Source: Aestuariirhabdus sp. (GTDB lineage: Bacteria > Pseudomonadota > Gammaproteobacteria > Pseudomonadales > Aestuariirhabdaceae). From it: a stretch of DNA of 53,861 nucleotides. Location: the NCBI GenBank assembly GCA_030622755.1, contig JAUXFT010000008.1:1-53861 (forward strand), in the 5' to 3' direction. Positions 1-8,649 of this stretch are shown here, in pieces (the first letter of the stretch is position 1; every line of letters starts with the position of its first letter). The notes beneath the pieces are model-generated. The model saw only the letters and a list, made by a program, of their open reading frames with translations. It did not search any database and had not been told where the DNA came from. The position numbers and the translations under genes were made by a program.

Positions 1-858
1 TCCTAAGACCGCTTGGCCTCCGACTTGGATGTGATCCAGCGCTTTGCTACCAGCGCCCGGCTCGCCAAACAGGCTGGTTTTACCGGAGTGCAGATTCATT
101 GCGCCCACGGTTATCTGGTCAGCCAGTTCCTGTCACCGATCACCAATAAACGCACCGATCGCTGGGGAGGATCACTTGAAAATCGAGCACGATTCGCCCT
201 GCAAATTGTTAAGGCCGTGCGTACCGAAGTTGGCAACGATTACCCGGTCGCCGTGAAGCTCAATTCCGCTGATTTCCAAAAAGGTGGATTTACCCTCGAA
301 GAAAGTATTCAGGTTGCAGGTTGGTTGAGCGATCTCAAAATTGACTTGCTTGAGATTTCGGGAGGAACTTACGAACAACTGAGCCTGCTGGGCATGGAGC
401 CTACCGATGTACGAGAGAGCACTCGCAAGCGGGAAGCTTATTTCATCGAATACGCCACCGCTATTCGCGAGGCAGCCAGAATTCCGGTAATGGTAACGGG
501 CGGTTTCCGCAGTCGAGAAGTGATGGAGAATGCGCTCGCTAAGGGAGAAGTTGATCTTGTCGGTGTTGCCCGACCCATGTGCGTAGACCCTGAACTGCCC
601 AACCGATTAATCAGCGCTGAAATTGATCAGGTTCCTTGCTATGAGCAACGTTTGGTATTGGGGACCGGATGGCGTGGCAATAACAGTTCGATTGAATTTA
701 TTCGCGCCATCAACGCCTTTGGGCAGATCGGCTTCTACTATTGGCAAATTATTCGCCTTAGCAAAGGTCTTGAACCGCAAACAAGTCTCGGGGTCTTTCG
801 TGCGTTCTGGCGCCATACGTTTAATGACCTGATTCTTAATCTTCGCCGTAATAAATAA
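1..858 (+). CDS. NADH:flavin oxidoreductase, old yellow enzyme family (3' part, frameshifted at left edge)
   Basis: This is the C-terminal two thirds of a TIM-barrel FMN enzyme that reduces activated C=C bonds with NAD(P)H. The family signature is visible: GVQIHCAHGYLVSQFLSP, followed by TDRWGGSLENRARF, and near the C-terminus VMVTGGFRS and VDLVGVARPM, which belong to the FMN phosphate-binding part. The open frame begins at a TTG at 13 because of an in-frame TAA at 4-6. The +1-shifted frame at 2-13 reads P-K-T-A, which joins naturally to L-A-S-D-L-D-V-I-Q-R-F as in the family's P-x-A-L-T linker. One missing T near 13-14 would therefore explain the break. This is either a real frameshift or an error at a contig end. 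About 150 N-terminal residues lie outside the window. The family call is secure; the substrate is unknown. Confidence 0.85.
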
Positions 859-949
859 CCATTGCGGTGACTGACACCACACGGATGTCCGGTAAAGATA
901 GTTGTCTGCCGAACGTCATTACATTCGGGTACTCGCCCACGGACTGATT

Positions 950-1423
950 GTGAAAAAAATTGCCATTTTTGCTGATGTGCAAAATATTTATTACACCACT
1001 CGCCACGCCTATGGCCGGCAATTTAATTATCGCAAATGCTGGCAACAGATTAATGCCATGGGAGAGATTGTCATTGCCCATGCATACGCTATTGATCGGG
1101 GAGACACACAACAACAAAAGTTTCAGAATGCGCTGAAGCAGATCGGTTTCCAGGTAAAACTAAAACCCTATATCCAGCGCAGTGATGGTTCAGCAAAGGG
1201 TGACTGGGATGTAGGAATTACGATTGATGTGATGGAAACAGCGTGTGAAGTCGATATCGTTGTACTGCTGTCCGGGGATGGTGACTTTGATCTCTTGCTG
1301 AAAAAAATTCACACCGCCTATGGTGTTGAATCGGTTGTCTATGGTGTGCCCGCACTCACTGCGAACTCTCTGGTTAAATCCGCACAAACCTTTCATGCCA
1401 TCGATGAAGCGTTACTGATGTAA
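950..1423 (+). CDS. NYN domain (LabA/DUF88-like) protein, putative PIN-like nuclease
   Basis: This is a 157-residue protein of the NYN family, whose members have a PIN-like nuclease fold and are mostly predicted RNases. Conserved acidic positions are visible: IFADVQNIYY at the N-terminus (first Asp plus Asn), KGDWDVGITIDVM in the middle, and VVLLSGDGDFDLLL, with the SGDGDF signature, about two thirds along. I chose the GTG at 950 because the protein then begins VKKIAIFADVQN as homologues do. The open frame extends upstream to a TTG at 902, but those residues have no family resemblance. The gene stands alone, about 90 bases after the flavin oxidoreductase. The target RNA and biological role cannot be read from the sequence. 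Confidence 0.8.
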   Translation: MKKIAIFADVQNIYYTTRHAYGRQFNYRKCWQQINAMGEIVIAHAYAIDRGDTQQQKFQNALKQIGFQVKLKPYIQRSDGSAKGDWDVGITIDVMETACEVDIVVLLSGDGDFDLLLKKIHTAYGVESVVYGVPALTANSLVKSAQTFHAIDEALLM

Positions 1424-1446
1424 TTCAGTAGTTTATAGATCATTGC

Positions 1447-1551
1447 ATGTCGAAATTGAATACCAAAGCAGCTGCTTTCTGCGCCGCCAGACTCAAAAAT
1501 ATTTTAAGTAAAAAAGGCTTGGGTGAATATGCCAAACACTGGACCGGCTAA
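1447..1551 (+). CDS. possible 34-residue small protein
   Basis: An ATG-started frame of 34 codons lies between the NYN gene and the convergent alkylsulfatase gene. It is rich in Lys and Ala (MSKLNTKAAAFCAARL at the start, GLGEYAKHWTG at the end). It has no recognisable domain and no clear ribosome binding site. It could be a small protein, the stump of a lost gene, or chance. I report it because it is otherwise unexplained sequence in an accessory region. Confidence 0.2.
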   Translation: MSKLNTKAAAFCAARLKNILSKKGLGEYAKHWTG

Positions 1552-1609
1552 GGAAAAATCTCATTCCAACTACTACCCCTTAACCAGTCCAGATTCTAAT
1601 CACCGCAGG

Positions 1610-3598
1610 TTACGGAGTTACGATGTTAAACATGGGTTCAAACTTTTCCTGCAACCCAAAGAATTTCTTTACGGTCAGCAAGCTTCCATCGATATTTATG
1701 TCGCCGCTCACCAGGGCAGACAGGGCAGATTCGCCCTGAGCCAATTGGTTGAGAGTTTCTCGGCTCAGATTCATGGTGGCATCAGGGTTCTCGGCCAAAC
1801 CGCCAGCACGATAGTTCATCACGCCGTTTTTCACCCATACCATGTACTGCTGGCCAGTATCGGTGAAATTCCAGTTGATGGTGATATCCTCGCCTGCCGC
1901 CTCCTGGCCATTCATCTTAACGGCCATGTAGTCGAAGAACATATCAACGCTCATCGATGCGATGATATCTTTCGATGCAGTACTGTGAGACATATGTTCC
2001 ACCGTGCCATGACGAAGCTCCTGCGCACCGGTCAGGTAAAAGTTACGCCAGGGGCCACTCTCCGCCTGGAAGCCTAACTGTTCATAGCTTTGCGCTAGCA
2101 GTTCCTTCGCCTCTTTATTATCAGGATCAGCAAACACCACATGATTCAGCACCGTAGCCGCGAAGCGATACTCACCCTTTTCAACATCTTTAGCGGCCCT
2201 GGCGAGCGCCGCCTCTGCGCCACCCATATATTCAATATACTTGATCGCTTCTTCCACTGGCGGTAGTGGATTCAGGTTAGCCGGATTACCATCAAACCAG
2301 CCAAAGTAGTATTGATACACCGCCTTGATGTTGTGGCTAAGAGTGCCGTAATAACCTCGATTGGCCCACTCTTGCGCCAGCTCCGGTGGCAATTCCAACT
2401 GTTCGGCAATCTCCCTCGGGGTGTATCCCTGGTTGGCGTAATGCAGGGTTTGATCATGGATAAACTTGTACAGATCTCGCTGCTTTTCCAACAGATCGAT
2501 CACATCATCCTGCCCCCATACTGGCCAGTGGTGGCTACCAAACATCAACTCACTCTGCACACCATAGTGCTGAATCACCTTATCCAGATATTTCGCCCAA
2601 TTCAGCGAATCCCGCACCTGTGCGCCACGCAGGGTGTAGATGTTATGCATGGTATGATTCACCTCTTCGGCGATCATCAACGCTTTGAATTCAGGGAAAT
2701 AGAACACCATCTCGGACGGCGCCTCGGTGCCGGGCATCAGAAAGAATTCCATCTCGACACCATCAATAGTCAACGTGGTGCCGCTTTCGGTGATCTCTTT
2801 GGTTGGATTAATCAGCGTGTAGGTACCCTGCGCAACTGACTTGCCTAAACCGGAGCCGACATAGCCAGTTTCACCTGCAGGCAGTAAGCCACCGAACATA
2901 TAAGTGGCACGTCGTGACATAGCCGCTCCCGCCAGAACATTTTCAGCAACGGCATGCTCCATGAGCTCGGCAGGGACGATCACGGAGACTTCACCGTTAT
3001 CCACTTGCTGTTGACTAACCACGCCTTTAATACCGGCAAAGTGGTCAACGTGGCTGTGGGTGATAATGATGCTTTTGATCGGCTTTTGACCCAGATTTTT
3101 ATACACCAGCGCCATACCAGCTTGCGCAGTTTCAGCGGCAGTCAGTGGATCAATTACGATATAGCCCGTATCGGTTTCAATGATTGACATCACCGCCAGG
3201 TCATAACCTCTTACCTGGTAGACCCGGTCAGTCACCTTGTAGAGACCGTAGTCATTATTGAGTTTTGCCTGACGCCATAAACTCGGATTTACCGTATCCG
3301 GGACATCACCCTCGATAAACTGAAACCGATCCATGTTCCAGGTATCAGCTGGCAGTTTAGAGGAGGCAATAACCAAACTTTCTGGCCGATCGATAAAACC
3401 TCGGGCAATACGATCAAAATCTCGGGTATCCTCCCAATTCAGGCTTTCTGCCATCTGCTTGTTCGCTGCGATGGTTGCCGCGCTCGCCAGGGAATCGGAC
3501 GCAGTGGGTGCCGTCACAGATTCACTGCACCCTGTCACCAACAACGCTACCAAACCCAGCGCCGTACCCACCGATAAATCGGCCCATAAAATACGCAT
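1610..3598 (-). CDS. alkyl/aryl sulfatase, metallo-beta-lactamase fold (SdsA1/BDS1 type)
   Basis: This is a 662-residue secreted enzyme predicted to hydrolyse primary alkyl sulfates such as dodecyl sulfate to an alcohol plus sulfate. Residues 1-24 form a signal ending in a lipobox (LVTGC, Cys24), so a lipoprotein is likely. The zinc-binding signature HSHVDH is at residues 181-186 within IIITHSHVDHFAGI. It is followed by the family's AEEVNHTMHNIYTLRG and FGSHHWPVWG segments that supply further metal ligands. The middle part carries the helical dimerisation domain, and the last ~130 residues look like the SCP2-like C-terminal domain that binds the alkyl chain. Length matches the family (about 640-660). 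It is monocistronic and convergent with the NYN gene. The true substrate range is inferred from family only. Confidence 0.92.
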   Translation of the reverse strand: MRILWADLSVGTALGLVALLVTGCSESVTAPTASDSLASAATIAANKQMAESLNWEDTRDFDRIARGFIDRPESLVIASSKLPADTWNMDRFQFIEGDVPDTVNPSLWRQAKLNNDYGLYKVTDRVYQVRGYDLAVMSIIETDTGYIVIDPLTAAETAQAGMALVYKNLGQKPIKSIIITHSHVDHFAGIKGVVSQQQVDNGEVSVIVPAELMEHAVAENVLAGAAMSRRATYMFGGLLPAGETGYVGSGLGKSVAQGTYTLINPTKEITESGTTLTIDGVEMEFFLMPGTEAPSEMVFYFPEFKALMIAEEVNHTMHNIYTLRGAQVRDSLNWAKYLDKVIQHYGVQSELMFGSHHWPVWGQDDVIDLLEKQRDLYKFIHDQTLHYANQGYTPREIAEQLELPPELAQEWANRGYYGTLSHNIKAVYQYYFGWFDGNPANLNPLPPVEEAIKYIEYMGGAEAALARAAKDVEKGEYRFAATVLNHVVFADPDNKEAKELLAQSYEQLGFQAESGPWRNFYLTGAQELRHGTVEHMSHSTASKDIIASMSVDMFFDYMAVKMNGQEAAGEDITINWNFTDTGQQYMVWVKNGVMNYRAGGLAENPDATMNLSRETLNQLAQGESALSALVSGDINIDGSLLTVKKFFGLQEKFEPMFNIVTP

Positions 3599-3709
3599 TT
3601 CCTACTCTCCACACTACCTGTTTATTGGGTGAGTAATAACAACAGATCGCACCTGAACCCACAATAGCTCTAGCCGCCAGGACTTTGTCTTGTTACCCCA
3701 AACCAACCC

Positions 3710-3741
3710 TTGACCCTAATGTTAACTTTAGGGTTTATACT
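3710..3741 (+). promoter_or_regulatory. MerR-type promoter and operator upstream of the metal regulator
   Basis: A -35 box TTGACC (3710-3715) and a -10 box TATACT (3736-3741) are separated by 20 bp, the overlong spacer typical of MerR-controlled promoters. Inside the spacer is an inverted repeat, ACCCTAA (3713-3719) and TTAGGGT (3728-3734), with 8 bases between the arms. The site lies about 50 bases before the start of the ZntR-like gene, so the regulator probably controls its own operon with the permease. Binding by this particular protein is inferred. Confidence 0.85.
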
Positions 3742-3790
3742 GCAAGTATTACTCATACAAACATCTCTTCCAATGACTGGAATACCTGAT

Positions 3791-4207
3791 ATGTCCATGC
3801 TGAAAATAGGTCAATTAGCCAAAAGCACTAATGTTGCGGTCGCTACTTTGCGCTACTACGAAGCACAAAAATTACTGCAACGTCCTGCCCGCGCGGCTAA
3901 CGGATATCGCCTTTACCCGCAAGAAACCCTGACTCAGGTGCGCTTCATCAAACGCGCACAGGCATTGGGGTTTTCTTTACAGGAAATACGCGAGTTACTG
4001 TTTCTTAAGGTCGAGGCAACCCGGCACAGTTGTCATGAAGTCAAGCAGGTAGCAGAGGATAAATTAAGCAACGTCAGGGAACGCATCCTTGAGCTGCAGT
4101 CGATTGAATCTGCCCTCGCAACACTGGCAAACAAATGTTGTGGGGGACCTGAAATGGCGGCGGGATGTTCGATTCTGCGAGAGTTAGATGAAGGAGCCAT
4201 CAAATGA
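3791..4207 (+). CDS. MerR-family metal-responsive regulator, ZntR/CadR-like
   Basis: This is a 138-residue activator of a metal-efflux gene. The N-terminal winged helix (KIGQLAKSTNVAVATLRYYE...GYRLY) is typical of MerR, and a long dimerisation helix follows. Metal-site residues resemble ZntR: a Cys in RHSCHEVK, a Cys pair in KCCGGPEM and a Cys in GCSILREL. This pattern fits divalent zinc, cadmium or lead rather than copper. The frame is open back to 3710, but the promoter occupies 3710-3741, so I start at the ATG at 3791. The ATG at 3797 is also possible. Its stop codon overlaps the permease start (ATGA, 4204-4207), so the two are translationally coupled. The exact metal is uncertain. Confidence 0.9.
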   Translation: MSMLKIGQLAKSTNVAVATLRYYEAQKLLQRPARAANGYRLYPQETLTQVRFIKRAQALGFSLQEIRELLFLKVEATRHSCHEVKQVAEDKLSNVRERILELQSIESALATLANKCCGGPEMAAGCSILRELDEGAIK

Positions 4208-5283
4208 ACAGCTTCTTTCACCACTTTATCCAGTTGTTTATGGACGCTGCTTTCTGGCTGCTGCTTGGGCTATTGCTGGCCGGGCTAATAAAAGTCTGGA
4301 TGCCCACACGATGGATGCAAACCCACCTCGGCAAGGAGGGCTATCAACCGGTCATTAAAGCAGCCCTGCTTGGAGCCCCGCTGCCACTATGCTCTTGCGG
4401 AGTCATACCCGCTGCTCTGGGGATCCGGCGAGCCGGTGCCTCCAAGGGTGCAACTGTCTCTTTCCTGATCGCCACCCCCGAAACCGGCGTTGATTCTATC
4501 GCCGTAACCTACGCCTTATTAGGACCATTGCTAGCCATTGTTCGTCCTGTCGCCGCTATCTGTAGTGCCGTTGCTGCCGGGCTGGGGGCAGGCTTTAAAA
4601 CAGAGCCACCCGCCGTCGTTAATAACTCTTCAAGCAGCTGCTGCAGCAAGAACTCCTGCGCCTCAGAATCCGTTGAAGCATCAACTGCTACCGAAGTTTC
4701 TCCCTCAACGCTACAACGATTACAAACTGCTTTCAGGTTTGGCTTCCAGGAAGTTATCGCCGATATCGCCTTGTGGATGATTGCCGGTCTACTGTTCGCA
4801 GCGGCGGTTACCACCTGGCTTCCCCCCGAGATCATTAGCCAGTGGGGAAGCGGCTTACCCGCTATGCTGGCGATGATTGTGATCAGTATTCCAATGTATG
4901 TCTGCGCTACTGCATCCACCCCGATTGCGGCCGGCTTGTTGCTGGCGGGAATATCACCTGGAACGGTGTTGGTGTTTATGCTGGCTGGCCCCGCTACGAA
5001 TATTTCCACCGTAGCCATTATTCATAAAGAGCTGGGTATGCGCCCCCTTGTGGCATACCTCGGTGGCGTCATTTGCGTTGCCATCGTTTTCGGGCTTGGA
5101 CTCGATGCCATGCTGGGCAACGGTATATTGCCAGCGACCACTGCCGCCAGCACTAACCACATCCTTCCTGAGAGTGTGGACATTGTCTCCGCGCTATTTT
5201 TAGCCATACTGTTCATTAGATCCATCGTTGGAAAGATAGTGCACAAGAGAAAGCCATCGTTAGCTGCAAAGTTGCAGGATTGA
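4204..5283 (+). CDS. SO_0444/ArsP-like permease, predicted Cu/Zn-type metal efflux
   Basis: This is a 359-residue inner-membrane protein of the DUF318 permease family, which includes the SO_0444 metal efflux group. About eight hydrophobic segments are visible in two halves. The first half carries the signature GAPLPLCSCGVIPAALG, and the second has the matching MYVCATASTPIAAGLLLAG and AGPATNIST. Between the halves a hydrophilic loop (about residues 136-175) is Ser- and Cys-rich (SSSSCCSKNSCAS) and could hold metal. Its start overlaps the ZntR-like regulator, which makes divalent metal resistance the likely role. The transport direction and ion are inferred from context and family. Confidence 0.85.
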   Translation: MNSFFHHFIQLFMDAAFWLLLGLLLAGLIKVWMPTRWMQTHLGKEGYQPVIKAALLGAPLPLCSCGVIPAALGIRRAGASKGATVSFLIATPETGVDSIAVTYALLGPLLAIVRPVAAICSAVAAGLGAGFKTEPPAVVNNSSSSCCSKNSCASESVEASTATEVSPSTLQRLQTAFRFGFQEVIADIALWMIAGLLFAAAVTTWLPPEIISQWGSGLPAMLAMIVISIPMYVCATASTPIAAGLLLAGISPGTVLVFMLAGPATNISTVAIIHKELGMRPLVAYLGGVICVAIVFGLGLDAMLGNGILPATTAASTNHILPESVDIVSALFLAILFIRSIVGKIVHKRKPSLAAKLQD

Positions 5284-5359
5284 GACCCCAACCTCACACC
5301 TCTCCTGCAATGCATGGCACTATCACCCCTCTTGCAGGGAAGTGAGTCTCGGAGTCTGG

Positions 5360-6358
5360 ATGCGCTTTATTTGGTTCATAGGGTTACTATTTTTGCCGCT
5401 GTATGCCGCGGCAGATTTAACCTTTGCACTCATCCCCAAAGCTGCTAATACGCCATTTTTTAACCAGGTAAAAGCGGGGTGCGAGCAGGCCGCCAAAGAG
5501 CTGGGCATCACTTGCCTCTTTATTGGTCCCAAGCAGTTCGACATTCGCCAGCAAAACATGCTGATCGAAGAGTTGATTGAACAAAAACAAGTTGATGGCA
5601 TTGCCCTCTCCGTTTCAGGATCCAGCTTTCTGGCAGAGCGCAGTATGCAGCGTGCGATGACTGCCAAGGTTCCCGTCGTTACTTTCGATTCCGACTTTGC
5701 TGAAGCAGAACTGCAGCGTTTCCCCAACCTGAGGCATGCTTACATTGGCACTGATAACTACGCATTTGGAGCGGCTTTAGCTCAACAGGTTCTTAAGGAC
5801 AGACCCAATGGAGGATCACTTTGCGTTATATCCGGACACGAACTGTCTCCCAATATGCAGTCCCGCATTGATGGACTCCGGGATACCCTGCAAGGACTCA
5901 GTCGACAATCGAATAATAGTCCCCGCCTGCAGGCTTTAAACTGGACAGAAAACAGCCGCTGTCCGCTCTACAGCAGGGATGATATTCCGCGCTCAATGAC
6001 GTTACTACAACATGCTCTGCAAACTCACCGTGAAGCTCCCCATAAGCTGGACACGCTGGTAGCATTAGGTGCCTGGCCACAATTTGATGCCAACGGCTAT
6101 CGAGCCATCGTAAAAGAGTATTTACCGGAGATTCTTAGTAAAGATATCCTGCTAGTCATTGGGGACACACTACCACAGCAGTTAACGCTACTGGAGGAAG
6201 GCCTGGCACACAGTAACGTTGGGCAAAACGCATTTGAGATGGGCAGACTGGCACTGCACAGCCTCTATAAAATCAGTCAGGGAGATGCCTATCAGCCAAT
6301 CGTGCATACTCCGTTAACCCTGTGCATTCCCGGCAACACCGATCGTTGCACTCGTTAA
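5360..6358 (+). CDS. periplasmic sugar-type solute-binding protein (orphan)
   Basis: This is a 332-residue periplasmic binding protein of the LacI/ribose-binding fold (Peripla_BP_4 type). A signal peptide (MRFIWFIGLLFLPLYAAA) is followed by LTFALIPKAANTPFFNQVKAGCEQAAKELG, typical of the first strand and helix. Other landmarks are DGIALSVSGSS, VPVVTFDSD and HAYIGTDNYAFG, the hinge-proximal Asp region. I chose the ATG at 5360 because GGAG lies at 5351-5354 and the signal peptide begins there. No ABC permease or ATPase is adjacent. It could supply ligand to a sensor, as TorT-like proteins do, or to a transporter elsewhere. A 4-base gap separates its stop from that of the convergent gene at 6363. 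Confidence 0.8.
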   Translation: MRFIWFIGLLFLPLYAAADLTFALIPKAANTPFFNQVKAGCEQAAKELGITCLFIGPKQFDIRQQNMLIEELIEQKQVDGIALSVSGSSFLAERSMQRAMTAKVPVVTFDSDFAEAELQRFPNLRHAYIGTDNYAFGAALAQQVLKDRPNGGSLCVISGHELSPNMQSRIDGLRDTLQGLSRQSNNSPRLQALNWTENSRCPLYSRDDIPRSMTLLQHALQTHREAPHKLDTLVALGAWPQFDANGYRAIVKEYLPEILSKDILLVIGDTLPQQLTLLEEGLAHSNVGQNAFEMGRLALHSLYKISQGDAYQPIVHTPLTLCIPGNTDRCTR

Positions 6359-6362
6359 CCAA

Positions 6363-7115
6363 CTACTTCAAATAACCGGTAATAATCGTTTCGAGCATGC
6401 CGTCTTCGCGCATACTATCAAGCGCTGCTTGCAATGCATTCACAACCCCATCCGGCGTTTCCTTATTTAGCCCCAGGTAGAGATCCACCTTGTCGAAGGT
6501 AAGCACTTGCTTGATACCTGTGACTCCCTGCTGGTTAGCAAGGAAGAGTCCACTAAAACTATTTGCCGCCCAAAGATCAATTTTCCCATCCTGCAGTTTT
6601 TTCGCATTCAAATGATCGGCCGCCGCCGCTTCTACCTGTAGACCCTCACCCTGTAGATATTCGGTCAAGGCATCGCCCTTGTACCCTCCAACCGTATAAT
6701 TCTTTGCGCCTTGCAACGCAGTGAGTTGAATTTCACTATCCTCTCGGGCAAAGAAAACCCACTCATCTGGAGCCAACGGACCTACCCACTTAAACAAGGC
6801 TTCCCGCTCATCATTACGCACCATGGAAAACACACCATAGCCGCTTTTATCCTTGGCCTTGTTGTAAATGCGATCCCAGGGAAACTTGAGGGTTATGCTG
6901 TAATCAATACCGGATCGCTTGAATATCTCCTGTACGATACGAATCGAAATACCATCAGCATCAGATTCTTTCGCGTAATTGCCACCATTGGTAGCGAAAT
7001 TGTACGGAGGGAAATTTTCTGTCTGCAGAACTAATTTATACCCGGGCGGCATGTCCGCCACCGCCCAACCGGACAGTAAAACCATTCCCAATAGAGCCCA
7101 AACAACCCGCTTCAT
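6363..7115 (-). CDS. periplasmic amino-acid-type solute-binding protein (SBP_bac_3), orphan
   Basis: This is a 250-residue type II periplasmic binding protein of the family that binds polar amino acids or related ligands. The signal peptide (MKRVVWALLGMVLLSGWAVA) is followed by KLVLQTENFPPYNF, the usual first strand. Then come DGISIRIVQEIFKRSG, FPWDRIYNKA, GVFSMVRNDEREALFKWVGPL and KIDLWAANSFSGLFLA. This arrangement is common in marine gammaproteobacterial orphan binding proteins not linked to an ABC transporter. No permease is adjacent. Ligand and partner are unknown. Confidence 0.8.
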   Translation of the reverse strand: MKRVVWALLGMVLLSGWAVADMPPGYKLVLQTENFPPYNFATNGGNYAKESDADGISIRIVQEIFKRSGIDYSITLKFPWDRIYNKAKDKSGYGVFSMVRNDEREALFKWVGPLAPDEWVFFAREDSEIQLTALQGAKNYTVGGYKGDALTEYLQGEGLQVEAAAADHLNAKKLQDGKIDLWAANSFSGLFLANQQGVTGIKQVLTFDKVDLYLGLNKETPDGVVNALQAALDSMREDGMLETIITGYLK

Positions 7116-7382
7116 AATTCCCCCGGTGCTGTAGTGTTTCTTAAAACAGTTCCTGAATTCTATGCCTTAATATCTTGTACCCTGTTTGACCTGTGCCCGC
7201 AAGGGCTTGCGCGACAGGCTATTCAATATTGTCTGATCTCCACCGAAAAGGACTTAACTGCAGCGCAAGTTACAGGGTTTAAAATCAACTATAAAATGCC
7301 AGGAGCTTCACTTCGGGGACTACTTCAGGTATCCCTTAAGGTATTTCTTTAAGCACTCCTCTAGGTAAGAATGGACACCCAC
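7116..7382. other. intergenic region upstream of the binding protein
   Basis: About 270 bases lie between the start of the binding-protein gene (minus strand) and the fba terminator. It should hold the promoter of the minus-strand gene. A 72-codon plus-strand frame at 7134-7352 has no ribosome binding site and no recognisable content, so I do not call it. Nothing else was recognised. Confidence 0.5.
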
Positions 7383-7407
7383 AAAAAAGGCGACCGAAGT
7401 CGCCTTT
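7383..7407 (-). terminator. intrinsic terminator of the tkt-epd-pgk-fba operon
   Basis: On the minus strand a 9-bp stem (AAAGGCGAC, loop TTCG, GTCGCCTTT) runs directly into a run of T. Arms are at 7399-7407 and 7386-7394. It lies about 40 bases after the fba stop codon. Confidence 0.9.
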
Positions 7408-7444
7408 CCTTAATGAAGACCTTAATGCAGGTGCTGCCACGCAA

Positions 7445-8509
7445 TCAAACGATGCGCGGATCCAGCTCACCGCTCTGGTAACGATCAAACATTGCATCCA
7501 GGCTGTGGACCTTGATCCTGGAGGCATGACCAGCCGTACCAAATGCCTCATAACGTGCCAGGCAGATATCCCTCATCGCTTTGGTTGTCTCCTTAAGGTA
7601 TTTGCGTGGATCAAACTCAGCAGGGTTCTGAGCAAGAAAACGTCTCACCGCACCGGTAGATGCCAGGCGCAAATCGGTATCGATATTGACCTTACGCACC
7701 CCGTGCTTGATGCCTTCGCAGATCTGCTCGACCGGCACACCATAGGTTTCTGGTATTTCCCCGCCAAACTCATTGATCACTTTCAACCATTCCTGGGGAA
7801 CAGAGCTTGAACCGTGCATTACCAGATGCGTCTCGGGGATACGATCATGGATTGCCTTGATGCGATCAATAGCCAGAATGTCACCCGTTGGTGGTCGGGT
7901 AAATTTATAGGCACCGTGGCTGGTTCCACAGGCAATTGCGAGGGCATCGACGCCAGTGGACTTCACAAAATCTGCCGCTTCATCCGGGTTCGTCAACATC
8001 TGATCCTGAGTCAGGATACCTTCAGCACCGACGCCATCTTCTTCACCGGCCTGGCCGGTTTCCAGTGACCCCAGGCAACCCAGCTCACCTTCCACTGACA
8101 CACCACAAGCATGTGCCATCTCGACGGTGCGACGCGTCACATCAACATTGTATTCATAACTCGACGGCGTTTTACCGTTGTCCATCAGGGAGCCGTCCAT
8201 CATTACCGAGGAGAAGCCCAACTGAATCGAACGCTGGCATACGGTTGGCGACGTGCCGTGATCCTGGTGCATGCAAACCGGAATATGAGGAAACTCCTCG
8301 ATAGCGGCCAGAATCAAGTGACGCAGGAAAGGTGCACCCGCGTATTTACGTGCACCGGCAGATGCCTGCACGATAACCGGGCTATCCGTCTGGTCAGCCG
8401 CTTCCATAATGGCACGCATCTGTTCCAGATTATTGACGTTATATGCTGGCACTCCGTAGCCATATTCTGCGGCATGATCCAGCAGTTGACGCAAGCTCAC
8501 TAAAGCCAT
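7445..8509 (-). CDS. fba: class II fructose-bisphosphate aldolase
   Basis: This is a 354-residue zinc-dependent aldolase that joins or splits fructose 1,6-bisphosphate and the two triose phosphates. Visible landmarks are [18 protein letters not shown] near the N-terminus, the zinc site [43 protein letters not shown] and [10 protein letters not shown], and finally [13 protein letters not shown] with the substrate-phosphate loop. Length and motifs fit the longer aldolase subtype shared by many Pseudomonas-like and autotrophic bacteria. A GAGGA ribosome binding site precedes the ATG. It is the last gene of the carbon operon and is followed by a strong terminator. Confidence 0.95.
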   Translation of the reverse strand: MALVSLRQLLDHAAEYGYGVPAYNVNNLEQMRAIMEAADQTDSPVIVQASAGARKYAGAPFLRHLILAAIEEFPHIPVCMHQDHGTSPTVCQRSIQLGFSSVMMDGSLMDNGKTPSSYEYNVDVTRRTVEMAHACGVSVEGELGCLGSLETGQAGEEDGVGAEGILTQDQMLTNPDEAADFVKSTGVDALAIACGTSHGAYKFTRPPTGDILAIDRIKAIHDRIPETHLVMHGSSSVPQEWLKVINEFGGEIPETYGVPVEQICEGIKHGVRKVNIDTDLRLASTGAVRRFLAQNPAEFDPRKYLKETTKAMRDICLARYEAFGTAGHASRIKVHSLDAMFDRYQSGELDPRIV

Positions 8510-8520
8510 GATATTTCCTC

Positions 8521-8560
8521 AATGTTTCGATAAATAATGTTTCGATAAATAATGTCGATA
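8521..8560. repeat. 15-bp tandem repeat in the fba leader
   Basis: Two perfect copies of AATGTTTCGATAAAT (8521-8535 and 8536-8550) are followed by a shortened third copy (8551-8560). They lie just upstream of the fba ribosome binding site, on the untranslated stretch between pgk and fba. A slippage-type duplication is the simplest reading. Confidence 0.8.
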
Positions 8561-8568
8561 TTTAAAGT

Positions 8569-8592
8569 ATCCGCAAACCTGAGCTTGCGGAT
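8569..8592 (-). terminator. hairpin between pgk and fba (partial terminator or RNA processing site)
   Basis: Inverted repeat ATCCGCAA (8569-8576) and TTGCGGAT (8585-8592) has an 8-base loop. On the minus strand the stem is followed by ACTTTAAATAT, a weak T/A-rich tail. It could reduce read-through into fba or protect the 3' end of the upstream message. Confidence 0.45.
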
Positions 8593-8649
8593 ATTAACAG
8601 GGTGCTGACGACGCGGTATTCACAATAGATCTAACCTGGATATCGCTAA

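Noticed and set aside
1523-2077. 184-codon plus-strand frame
   Set aside because: It is antisense to the alkylsulfatase gene, which has clear catalytic motifs, and its own translation resembles no protein family.
3710-3790. Longer MerR-family protein starting at 3710
   Set aside because: This stretch holds the -35, operator and -10 elements, so transcription begins downstream of it.
5303-5338. Terminator after the metal permease
   Set aside because: CCTGCAA and TTGCAGG can pair, but the loop is long and no T run follows. The evidence is too weak to call.
7134-7352. 72-codon plus-strand gene
   Set aside because: It has no ribosome binding site, no family resemblance, and lies in the expected promoter region of the minus-strand binding protein.
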